A DNA stretch of 64,000 nucleotides from JBHYGK01 sp051859045 (GCA_051859045.1 JBHYGK010000005.1:1-64000), one strand, 5' to 3'; shown: positions 1-8,386, numbered from the stretch's first letter. Notes: a model not told the origin generated them from the sequence alone. Program-made: numbers and translations.

Positions 1-430
1 CCGGCTCCGCCGCGCGCGCGACGGCCGGCACGGTGGGCTCGGCCGCGGGGTCCGCGGCGCGGCCCGCGCCGGTCGGCGTGATCGCGGGCGCCTGCGGCGC
101 CTCGGGGGCCGGCGCGGCGTCGGCGCCGACGCCGTCGAGCTCGCGCAGCATGGCCTCGAGGCCGGCGGCGGCGACCGGCCGGTGCAGCGTGGCGCCGTGG
201 CCGCCGCGCGGGTTGGCGGTCAGGCTCACCACCCGCTGCGGGCCGTGCTGGGCGCGCAGCCAGGTCATGTGCCCGTAGATGGAGTCGACGTCGATCACCA
301 GGGTGGCCGCCTCGGCCTCCGGGACGAGGCGCCAGGCGCCGCCGGTGCGGCGGTTGGCCTCCTCGAAGGCCGCGGCGAGCTGCTCGCCCTCGGCGCGGTC
401 CATCCCGGTGAAGCACAGCGTGCGATCCAT
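1..430 (-). CDS. Conserved hypothetical protein, C-terminus cut by window edge
   Basis: The frame is open from an ATG at 430 to the left edge with no stop, about 143 codons, so the 3' end lies outside the window. The start reads MDRTLCFTGMDRAEGEQLA. A purine-rich GGGAGTGGGG stands just upstream as ribosome binding site. The middle carries VIDVDSIYGHMTWLRAQHG, followed by an Ala/Pro-rich stretch. There is no signal peptide or membrane segment, so the protein is probably cytoplasmic. It lies 94 bases downstream of the HNH nuclease gene on the same strand and may be co-transcribed. I do not recognise a named domain. From memory, similar proteins occur in Xanthomonadaceae, but the function is unknown. 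Confidence 0.72.
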   Translation of the reverse strand, partial: MDRTLCFTGMDRAEGEQLAAAFEEANRRTGGAWRLVPEAEAATLVIDVDSIYGHMTWLRAQHGPQRVVSLTANPRGGHGATLHRPVAAAGLEAMLRELDGVGADAAPAPEAPQAPAITPTGAGRAADPAAEPTVPAVARAAEP

Positions 431-524
431 CCCCACTCCCGAACGACGACCCCGCCGGGCGGCGGGGGGCGTGAAGTGTTGGCGAGCGCGTGCCCCGGGG
501 TCAACGGCGCGCGTCACGCTTCGC

Positions 525-1211
525 TCAGGCCATCGGCCGCGCGCGCTTGGGCAGGTGGCTGCGCAGGAAGGCCATCTGGTCGGCGAGGATGTGGCGGTTG
601 CTCAGCACCAGGTGCTCGACCCAGCTCGGCCGGAACGGCACCGCCAGCAGCGGCATCCGCGCCTGCTGCGGGGTGCGGCCGCCCTTGCGCGAGTTGCAGG
701 CGCGGCAGGCGGCGACGACGTTCTCCCAGACGTCCGCGCCGCCGCGCGAGAGCGGCTCGACGTGGTCGCGGGTGAGCACCGCGCGCGAACACGCCTGCCC
801 GCAGTACAGGCACAGGTAGCCGTCGCGGGCGAACAGCGCGTGGTTGGTCAGCGCGGGGCTCGGATCGATCGCCGAGGGCCGGGCGTGGCCGCGGGCGGCG
901 ATGATGGGATGCAGCTGGATGCGGCTCTGCGCGCCGGCGGCCCGGTTCCAGCCGCCGCGCACCGTCATGCAGGGCTCGCCGAGGGTCCAGGCCACCGCGT
1001 CGCGGACGTAGAGGCAGGTGGCGTCCTGCCAGGTCATCCAGTCGAGGATGCGGCCGTGCGCGTCGAGCACCAGCACGCGCGGCGGCGGCACGTCGGAGGT
1101 CTCGGAGGCATCGGGGAGCGGGGCGGACGGCGCCGGGGACGTCGATGCCGTCAGGGCCGGGTGGCGGGCCCCGGGCGTGACGAGCGTCAGCCTCGGCGTG
1201 GACGTGTCCAT
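525..1211 (-). CDS. HNH endonuclease
   Basis: The product is a 228-residue protein with a C-terminal HNH nuclease fold. C134 and C137 (LCLYCGQAC) pair with C169 and C172 (ACRACNSRKGG) as the structural zinc knuckle. D149-H150 (TRDHVEPLSRGG) and N164 (WENVV) are the catalytic HNH residues. The N-terminal third is low-complexity. Residues 45-90 (LVLDAHGRILDWMTWQD) match the extension seen in the stand-alone HNH proteins common in proteobacteria. No restriction methylase or phage gene is adjacent, so a housekeeping or DNA-repair role is as likely as defence. I chose the ATG at 1211; longer upstream frames read into the porin gene on the same strand and are not needed. Confidence 0.88.
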   Translation of the reverse strand: MDTSTPRLTLVTPGARHPALTASTSPAPSAPLPDASETSDVPPPRVLVLDAHGRILDWMTWQDATCLYVRDAVAWTLGEPCMTVRGGWNRAAGAQSRIQLHPIIAARGHARPSAIDPSPALTNHALFARDGYLCLYCGQACSRAVLTRDHVEPLSRGGADVWENVVAACRACNSRKGGRTPQQARMPLLAVPFRPSWVEHLVLSNRHILADQMAFLRSHLPKRARPMA

Positions 1212-1267
1212 CGGGGCCCGAGGATACACACGAACCGGGGCGCGCGTGCAAGCGCCCCGGCCGGGCC

Positions 1268-2626
1268 TCAGAAGCTGTAGCGGGCGACCAGCTGCAGGCG
1301 GTGGAGCTCGCCGCGCGCGGCGTCCTCGCGCACCCGGGTGGCGAGGCGCAGCTCGGCGCCGAGGTCGAGGCGGGGCGCGGGGGTCCAGAACACGTTCGCG
1401 GCCACCGAGCGCGCCGCGTGCGTGGCCCCGGCGGCGGCCGCGGCGGGCAGCGCGCCGTGGTCGTAGCGCGAGGCCGCGACGTAGAGGTTGCCGCGCCAGC
1501 GCGGCGAGACCACGTGGCGCCAGGCCAGGGTGCCGGCGAGCCCGTCCACCGCGCGCAGCGTGCCGTCGGCGTCGAGCACCGCGTCGCTGGCGATGCCGAG
1601 GCCGACGTAGCGGCCGATCGCCTCGCCGCCGGTGACCGAGACGCGCAGGTCGTCGCGCGGGCCCAGCGCGACGCGCGCGCCGAGGCTGGCGGCGATGGCG
1701 TCGCGGCGCGCGTCGATCGCGCCGGCGCCGGCGCCCTCGAACGCCAGCTCGCGCCACAGCAGCGCGGCGTACACCTGCGCGCGCTCGCCGCGGTGGGTGT
1801 ATCGCGCCACCAGGTCGGGGCGGCGGTTGTCGTCGGAGGACAGCCGCGCGCCGCCGCCGGACGGGGTGAGCGTGGTCTCGGGGTTCTCGGCGCTGAGGCT
1901 CCAGGCGCCGCGGGTGTAGCGCACCTGGGCCTGGCGCACGAAGACCTGGCCGTCGGTGGCGCCGACGATGTCGACGCCGTCGACGAAGGTGGCCGGCTCG
2001 AACAGGTTGGTCCAGGTCTGGCCGACCAGCCAGCCGCGCCAGGACGCCCAGGCGTGGCGGACGGTGAGGCCCCAGGTGCTGGTGGACTGCTCGCTGCCGA
2101 GCGCGCCGCCGAAGGCGTCGAACTCCAGACGCGCGGCGATCGGATCGCCGTCGGGCGTGGTCTCGTCGATCCCGAGGGTGATCCGCGACCACTTCGCGTG
2201 CAGGTCGAGGTCGGTGCCCTCGCGCGGCGCGCCCACCGGGACCTGGCCGGGGAGGTAGAGATCGCGCGCGGCGCCGCCGTCGGGCAGCTCGCCGCCGTCG
2301 GTGCGGGTGAGGCCGGCGTCGAGCCGGAGGAATCCGCCGACGGTGAAGCGCGCGGCGGGCGCCGCGGGCGTGGTTGGCGCGGGCGCGGTCGACGCGGGCG
2401 TGGTCGGCGCGGGCGCGGCAGGAGCGGTGGCGACGGGCGTCGGTGCGGGCGGTGGTGCGTCGGCGCGCGCGCGCGCCGCGGCGGTCAAGGCCGCGAGTTC
2501 GTCCTCGAGGGCGCGGATGCGCGCCTCGAGCGCGTCGAGGGCGGGGTCGCCGGCGGCGGCCGCGGGCGCGGGCAGGGCGAGCAGCAGGGCGAGCGCGAGG
2601 GCGCCGCGGCGCAGGGGCGTGGTCAT
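1268..2626 (-). CDS. DcaP-type trimeric outer-membrane porin
   Basis: The product has 452 residues: a Sec signal peptide (LALALLLALPAPAAAA), a short coiled coil (ALEARIRALEDELAAL), a Pro/Thr/Ala linker, then a beta-barrel beginning FTVGGFLRLDAG and ending in aromatic LVARYSF, the usual outer-membrane C-terminal signal. The coiled coil plus barrel is the layout of DcaP-like porins, which take up organic anions in Acinetobacter and relatives. Its ATG overlaps the stop of the ABC ATPase gene by ATGA, so it is the last gene of the SsuABC-like operon and probably the outer-membrane entry for the same substrate. The substrate is inferred, not shown. Confidence 0.82.
   Translation of the reverse strand: MTTPLRRGALALALLLALPAPAAAAGDPALDALEARIRALEDELAALTAAARARADAPPPAPTPVATAPAAPAPTTPASTAPAPTTPAAPAARFTVGGFLRLDAGLTRTDGGELPDGGAARDLYLPGQVPVGAPREGTDLDLHAKWSRITLGIDETTPDGDPIAARLEFDAFGGALGSEQSTSTWGLTVRHAWASWRGWLVGQTWTNLFEPATFVDGVDIVGATDGQVFVRQAQVRYTRGAWSLSAENPETTLTPSGGGARLSSDDNRRPDLVARYTHRGERAQVYAALLWRELAFEGAGAGAIDARRDAIAASLGARVALGPRDDLRVSVTGGEAIGRYVGLGIASDAVLDADGTLRAVDGLAGTLAWRHVVSPRWRGNLYVAASRYDHGALPAAAAAGATHAARSVAANVFWTPAPRLDLGAELRLATRVREDAARGELHRLQLVARYSF
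2364..2423. repeat. 30-bp imperfect direct repeat in porin linker
   Basis: Two adjacent 30-base units (2364-2393 and 2394-2423) differ at only a few positions. They encode the repeated Pro-Thr-Ala linker (APTTPA) between coiled coil and barrel of the porin. The linker probably grew by slippage. Confidence 0.7.
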
Positions 2627-3474
2627 GGCAGGGTCCTGGTGGCGAAGGGGAGCGGCCGCGGGCGCGGCGTCGGGGCGGGGGGCGTGCGGGCGTCGGCGCC
2701 CGCGACGGGGGGCGCGTCGGCGCCGGCGCCGGCCTGGGCGTCGGCGAGCGCGTCGAGGATCGCGAGCCGCGCGGCGGCGACCGCGTCGCCGCGGCGATCG
2801 CGCGGACGCGGGGCGTCGAGCCGCAGCTGCGCCGCGATCCGGCCGGGATGCGAGGCGAGCACGACCACGCGGTCGGCCAGCAGCGCGGCCTCCTCGACGT
2901 CGTGGGTCACCAGCAGCAGCGCGCCGTCGCCGCCGGACCACAGCCGCGCGACGTGGTCCTGCAGGCCGGCGCGGGTGGCGGGGTCGAGCGCCGAGAAGGG
3001 CTCGTCCATCAGGATCAGTTCGGGCTCGGCGGCGAGCGCGCGGGCGATCGCCACGCGCTGGGCCTGGCCGCCGGACAGCTCGCGCGGCCAGCGCCGCGCG
3101 ACGCCGGCCAGGCCGACCCGCGCCAGCGCCGCGGCGACCCGCGCCGCGCGGCGCGCGGTGGGCTCGCCGGCGAGGCCGAAGCCCACGTTGGCCTCGACGC
3201 GCAGCCACGGCAGCAGGCGCGGCTCCTGGAACACCAGCCCGATCCGCGGATGCGGCCCGTCGAGCGCGACGCCGTCGAGCGCGATGCGCCCGGTGGTGGG
3301 CGCGTCGAGCCCGGCGACGAGCCGCACCAGCGTGGTCTTTCCGGAGCCCGAGGCGCCCACGACCACGACGATCTCGCCGGGCGCGACCGCCAGCGACAGT
3401 CCCGCGAGCGTCGGCGCACCCGCGCCCGGGTAGCGGTGGCCGACGTTCTCCAGCGCGAGCAGGGGCCGGCTCAT
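2623..3474 (-). CDS. ABC transporter ATPase, SsuB/TauB-like
   Basis: This 283-residue nucleotide-binding subunit would energise uptake through the neighbouring permease. Walker A is GASGSGKTT, the Q-loop follows at GLVFQEPRLLPW, the signature is LSGGQAQRVAIARAL, Walker B is LILMDEPFSALD and the switch His is in LVTHDVEEA. This set is typical of the nitrate/sulfonate/taurine importer family. The C-terminal 40 residues are an Ala/Pro-rich tail. The start codon overlaps the permease stop (ATGA, 3471-3474) and the stop overlaps the porin start (ATGA, 2623-2626), so all three should be translationally coupled. Confidence 0.9.
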   Translation of the reverse strand: MSRPLLALENVGHRYPGAGAPTLAGLSLAVAPGEIVVVVGASGSGKTTLVRLVAGLDAPTTGRIALDGVALDGPHPRIGLVFQEPRLLPWLRVEANVGFGLAGEPTARRAARVAAALARVGLAGVARRWPRELSGGQAQRVAIARALAAEPELILMDEPFSALDPATRAGLQDHVARLWSGGDGALLLVTHDVEEAALLADRVVVLASHPGRIAAQLRLDAPRPRDRRGDAVAAARLAILDALADAQAGAGADAPPVAGADARTPPAPTPRPRPLPFATRTLP

Positions 3475-4259
3475 GCGTGGGCCTCCTGGGTGCGCGAGAG
3501 GTCGTCGCGCCAGCGCAGCAGCGGGCGCGTCGCGGCGACCAGGGCGGCATCGCTGGCGCGACCGAGCAGGCCGAAGGCCACGATCGCGGCCACGATCACC
3601 GCGGCGCGGCCGGTCTGCTGGCCGTCGAGCAGCAGGTAGCCCAGGCCCTCCGAGGCGCCCATCAGCTCCGCCGCCACCACGAACATCCAGCCCAGCCCCA
3701 GCCCGGCGCGCAGCGCGCCGACCCAGGCCGGCAGCACCGCGGGCAGCAGGATCCGCCGCAGCATCGCCGCGCGCCCCAGCCTGAACACGCGCCCGACCTC
3801 GACCAGGCTGCGGTCGACGCCGAGCACGGCGCCGGCGACGCCGAGGTAGACCGGGAAGAACACCCCCAGCGCGATCAGCGTGATCTTCGAGGCCTCGAAG
3901 ATCCCCAGCCACAGGATGAACAGCGGCACCCACGCGATCGACGGGATCGCGCGCAGCGCCTGCAGCGAGGGATCGAGCAGCGCGCGCAGCGCCGGGCTCG
4001 CGGCGCAGGCCGCGCCGAGCAGGCTGCCGGCCAGCGCGCCGGCCACGAAGCCCGCCGCCACCCGCGCGCCCGAGGCCAGCGCATGCGTCCACAGCGCGCC
4101 GTCGACGGCGAGGTCCCACAGGGTCGCGGCGACCCGGCTCGGCGGCGGCAGCAGGCGGGCTTCCACCGCGCCGAGGAAGGCCGCGGCCTCCCAGCCGAGC
4201 GCGAGCGCGGCCGGCAGGGCCCAGGGCAGCAGGGGGGCGAGGCGGGGCGGCATGGCCAT
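3471..4259 (-). CDS. ABC transporter permease, SsuC/TauC-like
   Basis: The product is a 262-residue inner-membrane permease of the binding-protein-dependent type, with about six hydrophobic segments. The cytoplasmic EAA loop that contacts the ATPase reads near RLGRAAMLRRILLPAVLPAW. The best match is the sulfonate/taurine/nitrate permease family (SALRAIPSIAWVPLFILWLG-like core, here QALRAIPSIAWVPLFILW). A second in-frame ATG two codons downstream (4253) is an alternative start. The gene follows the binding-protein gene by 21 bases and overlaps the ATPase start by four. Confidence 0.9.
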   Translation of the reverse strand: MAMPPRLAPLLPWALPAALALGWEAAAFLGAVEARLLPPPSRVAATLWDLAVDGALWTHALASGARVAAGFVAGALAGSLLGAACAASPALRALLDPSLQALRAIPSIAWVPLFILWLGIFEASKITLIALGVFFPVYLGVAGAVLGVDRSLVEVGRVFRLGRAAMLRRILLPAVLPAWVGALRAGLGLGWMFVVAAELMGASEGLGYLLLDGQQTGRAAVIVAAIVAFGLLGRASDAALVAATRPLLRWRDDLSRTQEAHA

Positions 4260-4280
4260 GGCGCGCGCGGCGGGCCGGGC

Positions 4281-5282
4281 TCAGCGCGCCGCCGGGGCGC
4301 GCAGCAGCGCCTCGACGTGCGCGTCCACGTCGACGCCGGCCTCGATCACGCCGGCGGCCTGCAGCGCGCGGCCGGCGCCGAGGATCGCCGCGCGCGGCGC
4401 CGCGTCGAGCGGGCCGGTGTCGAGCCGGGTGCGCTCGAGCTGGCGCGCCACCACCGCGTCGTCGAGGCCGGTCTCGCGCACCAGCAGCGCGCGCAGCGCC
4501 TCGGGGTTGGCCAGCGCCCAGTCGCGCGCCTCGGCGTAGGCGGCGAGCACCCGCGCCAGCAGCGCGGGATGCGCCTCGGCGAAGGCGGTGCGGGCGTTGA
4601 GCACGCCCCAGGAGTTGAAGCCCGGGTCGCGATGGAGCAGGCGCGCGCCGTGCTCGAGCTCGGCGGCCGCGGTCAGCGGGTCCAGCCCGGCCCAGGCGTC
4701 GACGTCGCCGCGCAGCAGGGCCGCGCGCCCGTCGGCGTGCTGCAGCAGCACCAGCCGCACGTCGTCCTCGCCGAGGCCCACCTCGGCCAGCGCGCGCAGC
4801 AGGAAGATGTGCGGGTCGGTGCCGCGGGTGACCGCGATGCGCTTGCCGCGCAGCTCGGCGACCCCGCGCAGCGGGCTGTCCCCGCGCACCACCAGGCTCG
4901 CCCACTCCGGCTGCGAGAAGGCGTGCACCGCCACGATCGGCTGGCCGTTCACGTGCCCGAGCAGCGCGGCGCCGCCGGCGGTGGAGCCGAGGTCGAGCGA
5001 GCCGGCGTTGAGGAACTCCAGCGCCTTGTTCGAGCCCAGCGACTGCACCCAGCGCACGCGGATGCCGTCCTCGGCCAGCGCGCGCTCGAGCAGGCCCTGC
5101 TCGCGCAGCACCAGCGAGACGGGGTTGTAGGTGGCGTAGTCGATCCGCAGCTCGTCGGGCGCATCGGCCCGGGCGGCGGGGGCGCCGAGCGCGGCGGCGG
5201 CGAGCAGGGCGAGGGTGGCGAGGGCGGCGGCGGCGCGTCGCCGCAGGGTCGGGACGGGGGAGGCGAGGGCGGTGGCGGACAT
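4281..5282 (-). CDS. Periplasmic substrate-binding protein, SsuA/TauA-like
   Basis: The product has 333 residues with an N-terminal signal peptide (about 1-40, ending APAARADA). The type-2 binding fold follows: LRIDYATYNPVSLVL, then GSLDLGSTAGGAALLG, a hallmark of the NMT1/SsuA family where the ligand pocket lies, then GKRIAVTRGTDPHIFLLRAL. It should capture the substrate in the periplasm and deliver it to the adjacent permease. The family binds aliphatic sulfonates, taurine or related anions. No monooxygenase (ssuD, tauD) is present here to fix the substrate. It is the first gene of a four-gene operon and its ribosome binding site sits in a hairpin (see 5283-5312). Confidence 0.88.
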   Translation of the reverse strand: MSATALASPVPTLRRRAAAALATLALLAAAALGAPAARADAPDELRIDYATYNPVSLVLREQGLLERALAEDGIRVRWVQSLGSNKALEFLNAGSLDLGSTAGGAALLGHVNGQPIVAVHAFSQPEWASLVVRGDSPLRGVAELRGKRIAVTRGTDPHIFLLRALAEVGLGEDDVRLVLLQHADGRAALLRGDVDAWAGLDPLTAAAELEHGARLLHRDPGFNSWGVLNARTAFAEAHPALLARVLAAYAEARDWALANPEALRALLVRETGLDDAVVARQLERTRLDTGPLDAAPRAAILGAGRALQAAGVIEAGVDVDAHVEALLRAPAAR

Positions 5283-5312
5283 GGCGAGGCTCCAGCAGGC
5301 GTGTGGCTGGAG
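5283..5312 (-). promoter_or_regulatory. Leader hairpin sequestering the Shine-Dalgarno of the SsuA-like gene
   Basis: On the minus strand CTCCAGC (5312-5306) is followed by a 9-base loop and then GCTGGAG (5296-5290), a perfect 7-bp inverted repeat. The second arm contains GGAG, 7 bases before the ATG at 5282, which is the gene's Shine-Dalgarno. The first arm is therefore an anti-Shine-Dalgarno. The pairing is seen directly; regulation is inferred. Confidence 0.5.
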
Positions 5313-5396
5313 ACTCGGGCGTTCCGAACTCGACGTAAATATCGCGATGAAGCGATGGATTGTTGCGCGAACCGGCCCCGCCGGCCGCGGCGTGGC

Positions 5397-5873
5397 TCAG
5401 CGCCGGATCGGCTTGACCATCCGGTGCATCTCGATGCCGTAGCCCAGCGCCTCGTACAGCGCCAGCGCCCGGGTGTTGCCCGGGAACACCGCCAGCTGCA
5501 TGCGCTCGAAGCCGCGGTCGCGGCAGAAGCCCTCGGCGAAGTCGAGCAGGAGGCGGCCGATGCCGCGCCCGTCGAAGCCCTCGGCCACGGCCAGGTCGGA
5601 GACGTGGCCGTTGCGCCCGCCGGTGAAGAAGTCGGCGAACTGCATCAGGTGCAGGAAGCCCACGGGCGTGCCGTCGGCGTCCTCGGCGATGAACATCCAG
5701 CTCCCCGGCGGCAGGTCGTCGAGCCGCGTGCCGAGGTCGCGGCGGATGCCGTCGTCGAGCTCCCGGCGGGTGCGCCAGGCCGGGAGCTCGAAGGCGCTGA
5801 AGCGCGGCACGAGGCCGAGGATGAAGCCCCGGTCCTCGTCGCTCGCGTGGCGGATGCGCCAGGGCAGGTCCAT
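5397..5873 (-). CDS. GNAT family N-acetyltransferase
   Basis: The 158-residue protein should transfer an acetyl group from acetyl-CoA to an unknown amine. The acetyl-CoA pyrophosphate loop is visible as VAEGFDGRGIGRLLLDFA (the Q/R-x-x-G-x-G/A motif), preceded by the beta-4 strand GHVSDLAV and followed by the C-terminal FPGNTRALALYEALGYG. I chose the ATG at 5873 (MDLPWRIRHA), which leaves a 22-base gap to the acyl-CoA dehydrogenase. The longer 5963 start would overlap that gene by 68 bases. It is the last gene of a co-oriented set of lipoprotein, dehydrogenase and acetyltransferase. Confidence 0.87.
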   Translation of the reverse strand: MDLPWRIRHASDEDRGFILGLVPRFSAFELPAWRTRRELDDGIRRDLGTRLDDLPPGSWMFIAEDADGTPVGFLHLMQFADFFTGGRNGHVSDLAVAEGFDGRGIGRLLLDFAEGFCRDRGFERMQLAVFPGNTRALALYEALGYGIEMHRMVKPIRR

Positions 5874-5895
5874 GGCCGCGTCCGCCCGGTCCACG

Positions 5896-7683
5896 TCAGC
5901 TGTCGAAGCCGGCGTCGGCGAGGCCGAGCAGGCTGGCCGCGCCGGCGCGGATGCCGGCGGCATGCGTGCGGGTGCGCGGCAGCAGGCGCGCGAAGTAGAA
6001 CCGCGCGGTCTCGCGCTTGGCGGCCTTGAAGGCGGCGTCGTGCGCGGAGGCGTCCGCCACCGCGACGGCCTTCGCCCACCAGTACGCCAGCAGCACGTAG
6101 CCCGAGTAGAACAGGTAGTCGTAGGCCGCCGCGCCGATCTCGTTGCCGTCGGCGGCGCCGCGCTGGCCCGCCTCCATCGTCAGCGCCATCCACTCCTGGA
6201 CGGCGGCGGCGAGCGGGCCGGTGAACTCGGCCAGCGCCGCGTTGCCGGCCTCGGCCTTCAGGAAGGCCTCGATCTCGCCCGCCATCTGGCGCAGGCCCGC
6301 GCCCTGCAGCGCGATCACCTTGCGGCCGAGCAGGTCGAGCGCCTGGATGCCGGTGGTGCCCTCGTAGATGGTGGTGATGCGGGCGTCGCGCGCGAGCTGC
6401 TCCATGCCCCACTCGGCGACGTAGCCGTGGCCGCCGAAGCACTGCAGCGCGTGGTAGGTGCACTCGATCGACCACTCGGTCAGGCAGGCCTTCACGATCG
6501 GGGTGAGGAAGCCCAGCAGCTCGTCGGCCGCGCGCGCGTCCTCGCCCTCGCCGCGCTCGATGCGGTCGACCATCGTGCCGGCGTGGTAGGCGAGCAGGCG
6601 GCTGCCCTCGCCGAGCGCCTTGCAGGTCAGCAGCATGCGGCGGATGTCCGGGTGCACCAGCAGCGGATCGGCCGGCTTCTCGGGGAACTGCGCGCCGCCG
6701 AGCGAGCGGCCCTGCAGGCGGTCGCGGGCGTAGGCCAGCGCGTTCTGGTAGGCGCGGTCGATCAGGCCGAGACCCTGGATGCCGACCGCGAGGCGCGCGG
6801 TGTTCATCATGGTGAACATCGCCGCGAGGCCCTTGTTCGGCTGGCCGATCAGGTAGCCCTGGGCGCCGTCGAAGTTCATCACGCAGGTGGCGGAGCCGTG
6901 GATGCCCATCTTGTGCTCGATCGAGCCGGCCTTCACGGCGTTGCGCGCGCCCAGCGCGCCGTCGCGCGCGACCTGCACCTTCGGGACGATGAACAGGCTG
7001 ATGCCCTTCACGCCGGCGGGGGCGTCGGGCAGGCGGGCCAGCACCAGGTGCACGATGTTGTCGGTGAAGTCGTGGTCGCCGGCGGTGATGAAGATCTTGG
7101 TGCCGTGCACGGCGTAGCTGCCGTCGGCCTGCGGCTCGGCGCGGGTCTTGAGCAGGCCGAGGTCGGAGCCGCAGTGCGGCTCGGTCAGGCACATCGTGCC
7201 GGTCCAGCGGCCCTCCATGATCGGGCGCAGGAACACCTCCTTCTGCCAGTCCTCGCCGTGGTGCCTGAGCGCCTCGGTGGCGCCGTGCGAGAGCAGCGGG
7301 TAGTTGCCCCAGGCCAGGTTGGCCGCGTCGATCATCTCCTTGAGCGCGATGCCGAAGCTCTGCGGCAGGTCCTGGCCGCCGTACTCCTCCGGCGAGGTCA
7401 GGCCGTGCCAGCCGTCGGCGACGAACTGCGCGTAGGCCTCCTTGAAGCCCTTGGGCGTGGTGATCGCGCCGCTGGCCTTGTCGTGCAGGCAGCCCTCGGC
7501 GTCGCCGACCTGGTTGAGCGGGGCGAGCACGTTCTGGTTGAACTTCGCGGCCTCCTCGAGCACCGCGTCCATCACGTCGCGCTGCGCGGCGTGCGCGCCC
7601 AGGCGGGCGTACAGCGCCTCGACGCCGACCACGTCGTAGAGGGCGAACTTCATGTCGCGCAGCGGGGCGGTATAGCTGTTCAT
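5896..7683 (-). CDS. Acyl-CoA dehydrogenase (long, C-terminally extended type)
   Basis: This 595-residue FAD enzyme introduces the alpha-beta double bond in an acyl-CoA. The FAD/substrate segment MCLTEPHCGSDLG and the catalytic base region ITTIYEGTTGIQALDLLGRK (Glu in YEG) are intact. The length and the extra C-terminal helical domain match the acyl-CoA dehydrogenase subfamily that includes 3-methylthiopropionyl-CoA dehydrogenase (DmdC) and AcdA-like enzymes; the chain specificity cannot be read from sequence. The N-terminal MKFALYDVVG block is also typical of this subfamily. A GGAG stands 8 bases upstream of the ATG. The gene lies 19 bases behind a lipoprotein gene and just ahead of a GNAT gene. 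Confidence 0.92.
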   Translation of the reverse strand: MNSYTAPLRDMKFALYDVVGVEALYARLGAHAAQRDVMDAVLEEAAKFNQNVLAPLNQVGDAEGCLHDKASGAITTPKGFKEAYAQFVADGWHGLTSPEEYGGQDLPQSFGIALKEMIDAANLAWGNYPLLSHGATEALRHHGEDWQKEVFLRPIMEGRWTGTMCLTEPHCGSDLGLLKTRAEPQADGSYAVHGTKIFITAGDHDFTDNIVHLVLARLPDAPAGVKGISLFIVPKVQVARDGALGARNAVKAGSIEHKMGIHGSATCVMNFDGAQGYLIGQPNKGLAAMFTMMNTARLAVGIQGLGLIDRAYQNALAYARDRLQGRSLGGAQFPEKPADPLLVHPDIRRMLLTCKALGEGSRLLAYHAGTMVDRIERGEGEDARAADELLGFLTPIVKACLTEWSIECTYHALQCFGGHGYVAEWGMEQLARDARITTIYEGTTGIQALDLLGRKVIALQGAGLRQMAGEIEAFLKAEAGNAALAEFTGPLAAAVQEWMALTMEAGQRGAADGNEIGAAAYDYLFYSGYVLLAYWWAKAVAVADASAHDAAFKAAKRETARFYFARLLPRTRTHAAGIRAGAASLLGLADAGFDS

Positions 7684-7702
7684 GCGGGGATCTCCGTGGG
7701 GG

Positions 7703-8236
7703 TCAGCGCAGCACGCCGTCGAGCCCGGGGACCGGGCTGAGCGCGCTGTCGAAATCGAAGGGCCAGGTGCGGTCGCGCGGCTCGGTGCTCGTGATCGTGC
7801 CGGCGATGGCGTAGGGCAGGGCGCGGCGCGAGGCCAGCGCGGCGACGAGGGCGTCGGATGCCGCCGGCGTCGGGCGCAGGGTGAAGGCGTGCACGTCGGA
7901 GGTGAACGGTCCGACCTCGAAGCCCGGGCGCACCGCGATCGTGCCGGCGGCGATGCCGTTCACCGAGAGGGTGGCGTCGATGGCGTCCATCCGCATGGGC
8001 ACCGTCGAGAAGTTCTGCAGGCGCAGCGACACCTGCCACTCGCCCGAGGGCAGCACGGTGATCTCGTTGACCCGGGCCTCGGGCGGGAACACCCGCACCA
8101 CCGGGCCGCCGCCGCAGCCGGCCAGCAGCAGCGCCAGCAGGCCGAGCGCGAGCAGGCGCAGCGTCCGGGGAGCGGCGCGCGCGGCCGGCGGGGCGGCGGG
8201 CGCGGGGGCGGTGCGTGGCGGGGCGGTCGCGTGCAT
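7703..8236 (-). CDS. Lipoprotein with LEA14-like (LEA type 2) domain
   Basis: This 177-residue lipoprotein begins with an Ala/Pro-rich n-region and a hydrophobic signal ending in the lipobox LLAGC. The mature part reads as an immunoglobulin-like LEA type 2/WHy fold: ITVLPSGEWQVSLRLQNFSTVPMRMDAIDATLSVNG, with the typical N-F/Y-S pattern. Such proteins are envelope-associated and usually of unknown function. I placed the start at the ATG at 8236; the frame stays open upstream but without a signal-like N-terminus. It is the probable first gene of the operon containing the acyl-CoA dehydrogenase. Confidence 0.8.
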   Translation of the reverse strand: MHATAPPRTAPAPAAPPAARAAPRTLRLLALGLLALLLAGCGGGPVVRVFPPEARVNEITVLPSGEWQVSLRLQNFSTVPMRMDAIDATLSVNGIAAGTIAVRPGFEVGPFTSDVHAFTLRPTPAASDALVAALASRRALPYAIAGTITSTEPRDRTWPFDFDSALSPVPGLDGVLR

Positions 8237-8380
8237 GGATCCATCCGCTGGGGTACGGGCGCCGGAGGATAGCAGGCGGGCGCGAAGGCGCCATCGACGC
8301 GCGGCGGGCGGGCCCGGCGCGGGCCCGGCACCCGCGTCAACCCGGGTCGGCCCCGAGTGCGGCGGCCCCGGGGGCTGGGC

Positions 8381-8386
8381 TAGGCT
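8381..8386 (+). promoter_or_regulatory. Putative -10 element (TAGGCT)
   Basis: TAGGCT stands 35 bases before the ATG at 8421 in otherwise extremely GC-rich intergenic DNA. The same hexamer occurs before the PhoX-like gene (21975-21980). I see no convincing -35 element. Confidence 0.3.

Noticed and set aside
450..467. Terminator after the HNH gene
   Set aside because: A 7-bp GC stem with a 4-base loop is present, but no T tract follows on the minus strand and it lies close to the next gene's start. Such stems arise easily at this G+C.
525..1211. Restriction or defence system around the HNH gene
   Set aside because: No methylase, ATPase or specificity gene is adjacent; neighbours are a transporter operon and a hypothetical gene.
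2301..6029. Very long plus-strand frame (over 1200 codons) across the Ssu-like operon
   Set aside because: It is Arg/Ala/Gly/His low-complexity, antisense to four well-supported genes. Long shadow frames are expected at this G+C.
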